Shown in pieces: positions 1 to 5,616 of a stretch of DNA of 7,178 bases (the first letter of the stretch is position 1; every line of letters begins with the position of its first letter). Source of the DNA: Chloroflexota bacterium (lineage in GTDB: Bacteria; Chloroflexota; Anaerolineae; Anaerolineales; E44-bin32). A program made the translations under genes and the position numbers. The notes beneath the pieces were generated by a model. That model searched no databases, was not told the origin of the DNA, and saw only the letters and a program-made list of their open reading frames with translations. The stretch is taken from positions 1-7,178 of the forward strand of contig JAPLGR010000176.1 in assembly GCA_026390045.1 (NCBI GenBank), given 5' to 3'.

Positions 1-207
1 CTCGCCGTCAATCCGCCGGAGCTGTTCGAGCGCGTCCGGCCCCGCGTGGTTGTCATCCCCGTCGAAATGGCGAACACGCGCGGCTTGCCATCGCCCGAGG
101 TGCTCGATGCCCTGGAAGTCATCACCACGTTGCGGACGGACCTCAACGGTTGGATCGCATTCCGCACCGACGGCGAGAGGTTGTGGGTTGAAGTGGAGCA
201 GCCGTAG
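1..207 (+). CDS. C-terminal end of a ComEC/Rec2-like metallo-beta-lactamase-fold protein (partial)
   Basis: Frame 1 is open from the window edge to TAG at 205-207 and gives 68 residues; the start lies outside the window. The pattern is a hydrophobic strand (RPRVVVIPVEM), a loop, PSPEVLDAL, then TLRTDLNGWIAFRTDGERLWVEVE. It matches the end of the C-terminal MBL-like domain of ComEC/Rec2 DNA-uptake proteins, where 'RTD.xG.i.f.tDG..lwv' closes the domain. ComEC is a membrane channel that carries transforming single-stranded DNA across the inner membrane, and the C-terminal domain is a predicted nuclease. A stand-alone MBL-fold hydrolase with the same tail is also possible, since no membrane part is visible. 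One oddity is that the usual N-x-[YF]-G-H-P segment before P-x-P-E-V-L reads N-T-R-G-L-P-S here, so its histidine is absent. The gene converges on the SIMPL gene at 313-1128. Confidence 0.72.
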   Translation, partial: LAVNPPELFERVRPRVVVIPVEMANTRGLPSPEVLDALEVITTLRTDLNGWIAFRTDGERLWVEVEQP

Positions 208-263
208 GGAGTCGCAGCGCCAGCCCGCGCCGATGCAGGCGAACTCTCCACCGGCAGACGCGG

Positions 264-291
264 CTCGAGGCGAGGCATGCCTCGCCTCGAG
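264..291. terminator. Perfect 28-bp palindrome between convergent genes, possible bidirectional terminator
   Basis: Positions 264-291 form an uninterrupted palindrome centred between 277 and 278. As RNA it folds into a 12-bp stem (arm CTCGAGGCGAGG) with a CATG loop on either strand. It lies 57 nt past the plus-strand stop at 207 and 22 nt past the minus-strand stop at 313, the usual place for a shared terminator. No T tract follows on either side, so it is not a textbook intrinsic terminator. It could act as a U-less terminator, a 3'-end stabiliser or a protein-binding site. I see nothing else in the 208-312 gap. Confidence 0.5.
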
Positions 292-312
292 GGCTGCGCC
301 TTGGCATTCGCG

Positions 313-1128
313 CTACTCCAGCCCATAGGCGACGCTCACCTCGGCCCGCACCGAGATCTGGCCCAGGCTGACGGGCCCGTCATCGCCGGTGCCGGAACCG
401 CCCGAGCTGGACCCGGCGTTCTGCACTACGTTCTGCGCCCACAGACTCTGGTCCCGCCCATACCACCAGCTGTTGAAGTACGACCACGTGTTCTCGCTGA
501 TCGAGAGCACACAGCCGGGCGTGGCGCCTGCCGCCCCGGCTAGCGCCTCGGCCTTCTCGCCGGCCGCCTTCATCGCCAGCTCGCGTGCCTGATCACGGTA
601 GGCACGCAGCTGGCTGGTGTAGAACTCGACGTTGACCACCTGGTTGGCTCCCGCCTTGAGCGCCGCGGCGATCACCGAGCTGACCTTCTTCACGTCGCGC
701 AGCGTGACGGCGACCAAGTTGTTGATGCGGTAGCCCTTGATGTACAGCGAGTCGTAGTCCTCGTAGATCGGCTCGATGATGTACCAGTCGGTGGCGATGT
801 CCTTCTCGGCGATGCCCTGGCCGCGAAGCGCCTGGATCACCTGCCGGATGGCGCGCGTGTTGGCGGACTCGACCTCATTGACCGTGACGCCGTTCGACTG
901 AACGCCAAGTTGGATCAGGACGCGATCTGGCGTGACATTCACTACCGCCGCCCCGCTGACCTGAACTGTGCGCCCTGAGGAGCAGGCGTCAGGGGTCGGC
1001 GCGGGAGCGCTGGGCGTTGGCGTTGGAGCAGCGGCTTGGGCGGGGAGCTGCGGCAGCCCGATGACCAGCACACCGATCAGCAGGACGCCGCTCATGAAGG
1101 CTTGCAGAGAAGAAGAAAACATTCGCAT
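313..1128 (-). CDS. Secreted SIMPL-domain (DUF541) protein
   Basis: This encodes 271 residues. I chose ATG at 1128-1126 because AGGAGG sits 5 nt upstream; an in-frame ATG at 1161 would add 11 residues ahead of a good signal peptide and lacks that support. Residues 1-32 look like a Sec signal peptide, with hydrophobic core AFMSGVLLIGVLVIGL and an A-Q-A cleavage motif near 30-32. Residues 34-47 are a Pro/Thr/Ala linker. Residues 53-270 fit the SIMPL/DUF541 family: the VQVSGAAVVNVTPDRVLIQLGV opening strands, an 'IxxALRGQGIAEKDIATDWYIIEPIY' segment, an AxxxARxxAxxxAxxKAExLA helix near 177-198, and a closing strand ISVRAEVSVAYGLE. Family members are exported, with poorly defined roles in envelope or oxidative stress and surface binding. 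Cys49 and Cys206 are the only cysteines and could form a disulfide outside the cytoplasm. A Gly/Ser-rich stretch (239-248) precedes the last strand. The gene lies 63 nt behind the histidine kinase on the same strand, so co-transcription is likely. Confidence 0.88.
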   Translation of the reverse strand: MRMFSSSLQAFMSGVLLIGVLVIGLPQLPAQAAAPTPTPSAPAPTPDACSSGRTVQVSGAAVVNVTPDRVLIQLGVQSNGVTVNEVESANTRAIRQVIQALRGQGIAEKDIATDWYIIEPIYEDYDSLYIKGYRINNLVAVTLRDVKKVSSVIAAALKAGANQVVNVEFYTSQLRAYRDQARELAMKAAGEKAEALAGAAGATPGCVLSISENTWSYFNSWWYGRDQSLWAQNVVQNAGSSSGGSGTGDDGPVSLGQISVRAEVSVAYGLE

Positions 1129-1138
1129 CGGAACCTCC
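1129..1138 (-). promoter_or_regulatory. Strong Shine-Dalgarno of the SIMPL gene
   Basis: On the minus strand the bases before the ATG read AGGAGGTTCCG-ATG, a full consensus ribosome binding site with a 5-nt spacer. It fixes the start at 1128 rather than 1161. It is the strongest ribosome binding site in the window, which would suit an abundant exported protein translated independently of the two-component genes upstream. Confidence 0.85.
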
Positions 1139-1191
1139 TGGCATGAGAAACGGCTGCTCAAACCGTACGCCGTCCTCCGGTCAGGAGGGTG

Positions 1192-2676
1192 TCAGGACTC
1201 AGGCAGTTGCCAGGCAGTGTCGGCGAGCGGCAGAGAGAAGGTGATGCTGGCCCCCTGCCCCGCGGCGCTCTCGGCGCTGATGTGCCCGCCTTGCGCGGTG
1301 ATCAGGGCGCGGGCGATGGCCAGCCCGAGGCCGGCGCCGCCTGAGGCCCGAGACCGCGCTGCGTCGACGCGGTAGAAGCGCTCGAAGATGAACGGCAGGT
1401 GCTCGGTGGGAATGCCGGGACCTTCGTCATGCACTGTACACTGCGCCCATTCCCCGACGCGCTCAAGCCTGATCGTCACGGCAGATCGATCGGGCGTGAA
1501 GCGGATGGCGTTGTCCAGCAAGTTGTCGAGGACCTGCGCCAGGCGGTCCGCATCGCCTGCAACGAGCAGGTGTATTGGGGATTCGGATTCTCCACCGATC
1601 ACGCGCAGCGTAATGCCCCTGCGCCCGGCAAGCGCGCCGAAACTCCCCCAGCGCGAGCGAGCCAGCTCGGCCAAGTCCAAGGGCTGGACCTTCAGCCGCA
1701 GCGCGCCGGCATCGGCGCGAGTGAGCACCAGCAGTTCGTTGACCAACCGGATGAGTCGATCGGCCTCGCGCTCCATCGACGCCAGCAGGTGATCTCGGCC
1801 TTCAGCATCATCGAGCGCGCCATCCTGCAGCGTCTCGATCGTCCCCTTGATCACCGTCAGCGGCGTTCGCAGCTCGTGCGTGACGTCAGCCAGGAAGGCG
1901 GTCTTGGCCTGGTGTGACTGTCGCAGGCTGGCCGTCATCGAGTTGAAGGACGCGCCCAGGCTCCGCAGCTCAGCGATGTCCGACTCGACCGAGACCGGTG
2001 TACTGAGGTCGCCGCCACTGACCGCGTCCGCCGCTTCGGCGAGGCGACCCAAAGGCCTCGAGATGCGGCGGGCGAGCAACGCACCGGCCAAGCCGGCGAG
2101 AAGTGCAGCAGCCAGGATCGCACCGGCGAACTGGAGCACAGCACTTGCTGGAAGGCCACCGGCAGGGAGCGGCATTGCCAGATAAGCGATGCCGGCCAGA
2201 CTGCCATCGGCGGCGAGGATCGGGGCGGCGGCGTACAGCACGCGGCGGTTGTCGGCGGATGCGACGTGGCGGATCGCCGTCGCCGCTTCGCCTCGTATCG
2301 CCTGCTGGATCTCAGGGCGCCGCAGCAGATCCGCCGAGGGGACAAGGCCGGCATTCTCGGCTTCGGGCACCTGAACCTGAGCATCGCCGGCAATGGGCAA
2401 GCCAACGACCACCGCATCCTGTTGCCCGAGCACGCGGGTGTGGATCCCGGGTTCAACGTTGGCTGCCTGCATGTACGACTCGACCGCGGCAGCGGGCAGC
2501 GGCGAACCTTGCAGCGCGGCCGCTGTCAGTTGAGCCTGGGCGAGCAGGTTGTCGCGCTGCGAGTCCAGGTAGAGCTGTTCGACGGCAAGCCAGCTCAGTG
2601 AAGCCGCCAAGACCATGCCGATGAGCAGCACGGCCAGGTAGCCCAGCGTCAGGCGCGACTGCAGGCGGTTGAACAT
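1192..2676 (-). CDS. Membrane sensor histidine kinase (PhoR/BaeS-like)
   Basis: A full-length kinase of 494 residues. Membrane segment 1 is about residues 11-32, an extracytoplasmic sensor region about 33-177 (with an 'LYAAAPILAADGSLAGIAYLAMPL' Cache/PAS-like end), and membrane segment 2 about 178-202. A HAMP linker follows (about 203-256, starting RRISRPLGRLAEAADAVSGGDL). The HisKA H-box FLADVTHELRTPLT has phospho-acceptor His267. The ATPase domain shows an N-box (QVLDNLLDNAIRF, Asn385/Asn389), G1 (DEGPGIP, 417-423), an F-box (FIFERFYRVD) and G2 (GGAGLGLAIA, 446-455). It should autophosphorylate on His267 and pass phosphate to the partner regulator just upstream. The ATG lies 2 nt after the regulator stop (TGA-CG-ATG) with no clear ribosome binding site, so translation is probably coupled. 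No key residue is missing. The signal is unknown; the sensor region carries no motif I recognise with confidence. Confidence 0.95.
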   Translation of the reverse strand: MFNRLQSRLTLGYLAVLLIGMVLAASLSWLAVEQLYLDSQRDNLLAQAQLTAAALQGSPLPAAAVESYMQAANVEPGIHTRVLGQQDAVVVGLPIAGDAQVQVPEAENAGLVPSADLLRRPEIQQAIRGEAATAIRHVASADNRRVLYAAAPILAADGSLAGIAYLAMPLPAGGLPASAVLQFAGAILAAALLAGLAGALLARRISRPLGRLAEAADAVSGGDLSTPVSVESDIAELRSLGASFNSMTASLRQSHQAKTAFLADVTHELRTPLTVIKGTIETLQDGALDDAEGRDHLLASMEREADRLIRLVNELLVLTRADAGALRLKVQPLDLAELARSRWGSFGALAGRRGITLRVIGGESESPIHLLVAGDADRLAQVLDNLLDNAIRFTPDRSAVTIRLERVGEWAQCTVHDEGPGIPTEHLPFIFERFYRVDAARSRASGGAGLGLAIARALITAQGGHISAESAAGQGASITFSLPLADTAWQLPES

Positions 2677-2678
2677 CG

Positions 2679-3371
2679 TCAGGACCGCAGCCGGTATCCG
2701 ACGCCGCGCACGGCCTCGATGGCATCCGCTTCCGCGGCTGCGGAGCGCAGGGCGGCTCTCAGCCGCTTGATCGCGCTGTCGACGGCGCGCGTGTCACCGA
2801 CGAAGTCGTAGCCCCACGCCTGCTCGAGCAAGCGTTCGCGGCTGAGGACTCGCCCGGCGTTGGCCATCAGGCATTGCAGCAGGTTGAACTCCAGGCGCGT
2901 CAGCTCGAGCGGCCGCTCCCCGACAGTGACCAGCCGGCGCTCGACATCTATGGTCACATCGCCGGGTCCTCGCAGGATCGTCGATGTGGATGCCTCACCA
3001 TTCTCCGGACGGGTGCGGCGCAGGACGGCCTTCACCCGGGCCAGCAGCTCGCGCACTCCGAACGGCTTCGTGACGTAGTCATCTGCGCCAACCTCCAGCC
3101 CGACGACGCGATCGGTCTCCTCGCCCAGGGCGGTGACCATGATGATCGGGACGGAAGTGGACTTGCGCAGCTCGCGGCACACATCCAGCCCGTCGACTTC
3201 GGGAAGCATCAGGTCGAGCAGAATCAGGTCGGGGCTGGCCTCGCGCGCCAGCTGCAAGGCCTGACGTCCATCGCTGGCGATGAGCACGTCGTAGTGCGCC
3301 TTGCGCAGGTTGTAGGCCAGCAGGTCGGTGACCGATGGTTCGTCGTCGACGACGAGGATACGGGTGGACAT
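2679..3371 (-). CDS. OmpR/PhoB-family response regulator
   Basis: This encodes 230 residues, the usual length for the family. The receiver domain spans about residues 4-118, with acidic pocket Asp9/Asp10, phospho-acceptor Asp53 (LILLDLMLPEVDG), Thr80 and Lys102 (VTKPF). A winged-helix DNA-binding domain spans about 130-229: it has the ELTRLEFNLLQCLMANAGRVLSRERLL region, a recognition helix around 193-209 (DTRAVDSAIKRLRAAL) and the closing wing VRGVGYRLRS. It is the transcription-factor half of the two-component pair with the kinase 2 nt downstream. The reading frame begins at ATG 3371; no Shine-Dalgarno precedes it, and a -10-like element ends 7 nt before it. Targets are unknown; candidates are its own operon and the SIMPL gene behind the kinase. 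Confidence 0.96.
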   Translation of the reverse strand: MSTRILVVDDEPSVTDLLAYNLRKAHYDVLIASDGRQALQLAREASPDLILLDLMLPEVDGLDVCRELRKSTSVPIIMVTALGEETDRVVGLEVGADDYVTKPFGVRELLARVKAVLRRTRPENGEASTSTILRGPGDVTIDVERRLVTVGERPLELTRLEFNLLQCLMANAGRVLSRERLLEQAWGYDFVGDTRAVDSAIKRLRAALRSAAAEADAIEAVRGVGYRLRS

Positions 3372-3378
3372 CGGCCGG

Positions 3379-3387
3379 AGGATAGCA
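3379..3387 (-). promoter_or_regulatory. Candidate extended -10 promoter for the two-component operon
   Basis: On the minus strand the sequence reads TGC-TATCCT, an extended -10 (TGn plus four of six matches to TATAAT). Seven nucleotides separate it from the regulator ATG, so transcription would begin at or within a base or two of the start codon. No good -35 hexamer sits 16-18 nt upstream; a CTGACA lies 22 nt away, which is too far. An extended -10 does not strictly need a -35. The adjoining CACA-N4-TGTG inverted repeat (3386-3397) overlaps its upstream edge and could be an operator. Confidence 0.4.
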
Positions 3388-3396
3388 CAGGATTGT

Positions 3397-3427
3397 GGCA
3401 GGCTGGTGTCAGACGGCAGGCATGCCG
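3397..3427 (-). repeat. Short repeats upstream of the regulator gene, possible autoregulatory site
   Basis: The heptamer GCCTGCC (minus strand) occurs twice, at 3415-3421 and 3397-3403, with starts 18 nt apart. The distal copy is embedded in an inverted repeat, CGGCA-GGCA-TGCCG at 3414-3427. OmpR/PhoB regulators bind tandem direct repeats and often control their own promoter, so this is a reasonable place for such a site. The 18-nt period is not the usual 11 or 22, and short repeats are expected by chance in GC-rich DNA. Confidence 0.25.
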
Positions 3428-3488
3428 CGCAAGGTGGAGACCTAGCAGATCCGCGCCGGGCTACATGAGAATCCGACGCCCTGAGTCT

Positions 3489-4286
3489 CTACGGCTTTCC
3501 GGGTCTCTCCCCGACACTCTCCAGCGCCACCAACGCCGCGCCGAAGGCGCCCAGCAACTGCGGGTGCGGCGGGACGACGACGGTCTCGCCGGTCTCGGCC
3601 TCTAGCAGCCGGGCGACGGCCGGATTGCGGGCCACGCCGCCCGAGAGCATCAGCGGCGGCGTCAGACCGACGGTGTGGATCATCGCCACCAGCCGCTGCA
3701 CCAGTGCCCGGTGCAACCCCTTGAGGATCGGCTCCACGCCCACGCCATGCGCCAGCAGCGAGACGATCTCCGACTCAGCGAACACGGTACACGTGCTCGA
3801 GAGCGTCGCCTCATCGCGCGCTGCAAGCGCCACCTCACCCAGGCGCTCCAGGTCGACGCCCAGCCTGCGGCACGTGTTCTCCAGGAACCTGCCCGTGCCG
3901 GCGGCGCATTTGTCGTTCATGGCAAAGTCCAGCACCTCACCCTGCGGACCAAGCTTGATCACCTTGCTGTCCTGCCCGCCAACATCGACCAGTGTGCCGC
4001 CGTGACCAAGCGCGCGATAAGCGCCGCGTGCATGGCAGGTGATCTCGGTCACTACCCGGTCAGCTTGCTGCACCAGCTTCCGCCCATAGCCTGTGGCAAC
4101 CAAGGGTCTCACACGCTGGTCACCGCTCGCCGCGGCAGCACGCTGCAACATCCGCACGATCTGCTCCTCGGCGCGCGGCTCGGAGTCCTCCAGGAGATGC
4201 AAGCACATCGTTCCCCCGGCCTCGACTCCGACGATCTTGGTAGTGGACGAGCCGACGTCGATGCCCCACGCACGGATGCCGGTCAT
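3489..4286 (-). CDS. ATP-dependent activase of 2-hydroxyacyl-CoA dehydratase / benzoyl-CoA reductase type (HgdC/BcrA/D family)
   Basis: This encodes 265 residues and belongs to the BadF/BadG/BcrA/BcrD ATPase family (ASKHA fold). ATP-binding motifs are GIDVGSSTTK (8-17), DVGGQDSKVI (101-110) and SGGVARNPAV (215-224). Cys127 (NDKCAAGTGRF) and Cys166 (STCTVFAESEIVS) match the two conserved cysteines which, one pair per monomer, hold a single [4Fe-4S] cluster across the homodimer interface. As I recall they even carry the same numbers as in Acidaminococcus HgdC. It uses ATP hydrolysis to deliver a low-potential electron to the dehydratase/reductase made by the two genes upstream. I chose the ATG at 4286, one nt after the preceding stop (TAG-C-ATG) with GGAG 7 nt before it; the open frame extends 50 codons further but would overlap the upstream gene and lacks family similarity. 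It is the last gene of its operon. Only one activase is visible, as in dehydratase systems, whereas Thauera-type benzoyl-CoA reductase uses two different ones. Confidence 0.93.
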   Translation of the reverse strand: MTGIRAWGIDVGSSTTKIVGVEAGGTMCLHLLEDSEPRAEEQIVRMLQRAAAASGDQRVRPLVATGYGRKLVQQADRVVTEITCHARGAYRALGHGGTLVDVGGQDSKVIKLGPQGEVLDFAMNDKCAAGTGRFLENTCRRLGVDLERLGEVALAARDEATLSSTCTVFAESEIVSLLAHGVGVEPILKGLHRALVQRLVAMIHTVGLTPPLMLSGGVARNPAVARLLEAETGETVVVPPHPQLLGAFGAALVALESVGERPGKP

Positions 4287-4287
4287 G

Positions 4288-5616
4288 CTATCGCTCCAGC
4301 GTCTCGATGAAGGCCGCCACGCGGTTGGCGACCTGGGCCTCGGAGTAGCAGCGTGAATCATTGTGATCAGCTTCCAGCAGCAGCGCTGGCACGCCCGTCT
4401 CGCGCGCCAGCCGGTCGCGCTGGTCCAGTTGTCCAATCGAGTACGGCTTGCACGAGCGGTCAGAATGCAGCAGGACGCCGTCGAGGGAGTACTGGTCGAT
4501 CATGCGGCGCATGGTCTTCAGCTTGTGCCCGGTCCCGCGGTTGAGGATCGGGTACAGGTACGTTCGCGCCATGGACTCGAACGGCTCCTCCGGATCGATC
4601 AAATCGGCCAGCTCGCCCCAGGCGTTGGTGTAGGTGGAGGCAACCAGCGCCGCACCGCCCGCGCCGAGCATTTCGGCCACATCCTTCAGGCGGTACCAGA
4701 TCGGCAGGTTGTCCCACAGCAGCCGATGCCTCTCGTCCTTGACGGCCCCCACGCCTTCGGCGATGCGTCCGTCGACCTCCCTGAGCATCGCGGCGTAGAA
4801 GTCGACCGTCGCCGGTTCGCCGCGCATCTCGACCACCGGCGCCATCAGCGTGAACTGGTCGACGACCGAGATCGGTGCCGGCTGGTGCGCGTTGCGCTGC
4901 ATGATCTCCATCCACAGGTGCGCCGCCTCACGGCTGAGGGTCCCGGTCTCTTTCAACTTGGCCATCCCAAGCGATCGGCCGGCGATCTTCTCGAGCACCG
5001 GCACAGACGTCTCAATCTGCCGCTGGACGTATGCAACGGCGTGCTCCGGCGCGGTCTCAAAGTACACAAAAGGGGTGTCGATCAACACCAGCGGAACGCG
5101 CAGCTGATGGGCCAGCACGCGATACCAGAACAGGACCGTCTGGCAGATGTTGGTGCAGGCGAACAGCAGGTCAGGCATGGGCAACCGCCCGACGGGCGTT
5201 CTGCCGGAGAACAGGCTCCCCAGGTCGGTACGAGCGTACGAGCACAGGTCGCGCGAGTAGCCGGCGTTCTCGGCCTCGCACGACAGGTCGACCGCCACAC
5301 GCGCCGCTCCGCAGATCGCGCCGTGGTTCTCCGGGTAGACGATGAAGAACCCAAGGGCGTGCAGCAGTTCCACCGGTGCGGCCGAGGTGATCCAAGCCAC
5401 CTTGCGATCCCGATTCGCGTAGCGCCCTGCAAGCCAGTGCCGGGCGACCATCTCCTTGCCGCGCACGGCGACACCCAACGGAGGCGCCAGGTATGCGCTC
5501 TCCCACCCGGATCCCCTCCAAGCGCGCCATTGGTTGCCCCAGCGCTGCACGCGGAGTGCCGCCGGGCCCACAACCCTCGCCACAGCGTAATCGCGCAGAT
5601 CGCCGAGCGCCTTCAT
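4288..5616 (-). CDS. 2-hydroxyacyl-CoA dehydratase / benzoyl-CoA reductase family, larger (BcrB-like) subunit
   Basis: This encodes 442 residues, close to the usual length of BcrB/HgdA-type subunits. Recognisable family segments are FFIVYPENHGAICGAA (90-105), CEAENAGYSRDLCSYARTDLG (113-133), CTNICQTVLFWY (154-165), HSDRSCKPYSIGQ (384-396) and the end LLLEADHNDSRCYSEAQVANRVAAFIE. In this family three cysteines per subunit bind a [4Fe-4S] cluster near the active site; the best candidates are among Cys102, Cys125, Cys158 and Cys389, and there are seven cysteines in all. The protein would pair with the 368-residue subunit as a cytoplasmic heterodimer, activated by the ATPase 1 nt downstream. ATG at 5616 overlaps the upstream stop in ATGA, which supports coupled translation. 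It could be a dehydratase of 2-hydroxyacyl-CoA or a dearomatising acyl-CoA reductase; the segments lean towards BcrB but do not decide this. Confidence 0.9.
   Translation of the reverse strand: MKALGDLRDYAVARVVGPAALRVQRWGNQWRAWRGSGWESAYLAPPLGVAVRGKEMVARHWLAGRYANRDRKVAWITSAAPVELLHALGFFIVYPENHGAICGAARVAVDLSCEAENAGYSRDLCSYARTDLGSLFSGRTPVGRLPMPDLLFACTNICQTVLFWYRVLAHQLRVPLVLIDTPFVYFETAPEHAVAYVQRQIETSVPVLEKIAGRSLGMAKLKETGTLSREAAHLWMEIMQRNAHQPAPISVVDQFTLMAPVVEMRGEPATVDFYAAMLREVDGRIAEGVGAVKDERHRLLWDNLPIWYRLKDVAEMLGAGGAALVASTYTNAWGELADLIDPEEPFESMARTYLYPILNRGTGHKLKTMRRMIDQYSLDGVLLHSDRSCKPYSIGQLDQRDRLARETGVPALLLEADHNDSRCYSEAQVANRVAAFIETLER

Noticed and set aside
50..328. A 92-codon plus-strand open frame overlapping the ComEC-like end
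   Set aside because: It is out of frame with the conserved ComEC-like tail, runs through the palindrome and has a composition typical of a non-coding frame.
1150..1188. Small hairpins between the kinase and SIMPL genes (CCTCC-GGTCA-GGAGG at 1174-1188; ACGG/CCGT nearby) as a terminator
   Set aside because: Stems are only 4-5 bp with no convincing T run, and read-through into the SIMPL gene seems more likely.
3428..3488. A terminator after the activase gene
   Set aside because: I could not find a stable stem with a T tract in this short gap, so whether transcription continues into the two-component genes stays open.
4287..4436. A 50-codon N-terminal extension of the activase
   Set aside because: It overlaps the end of the 442-residue subunit in another frame and has no family similarity; the activase fold begins properly at the ATG at 4286.
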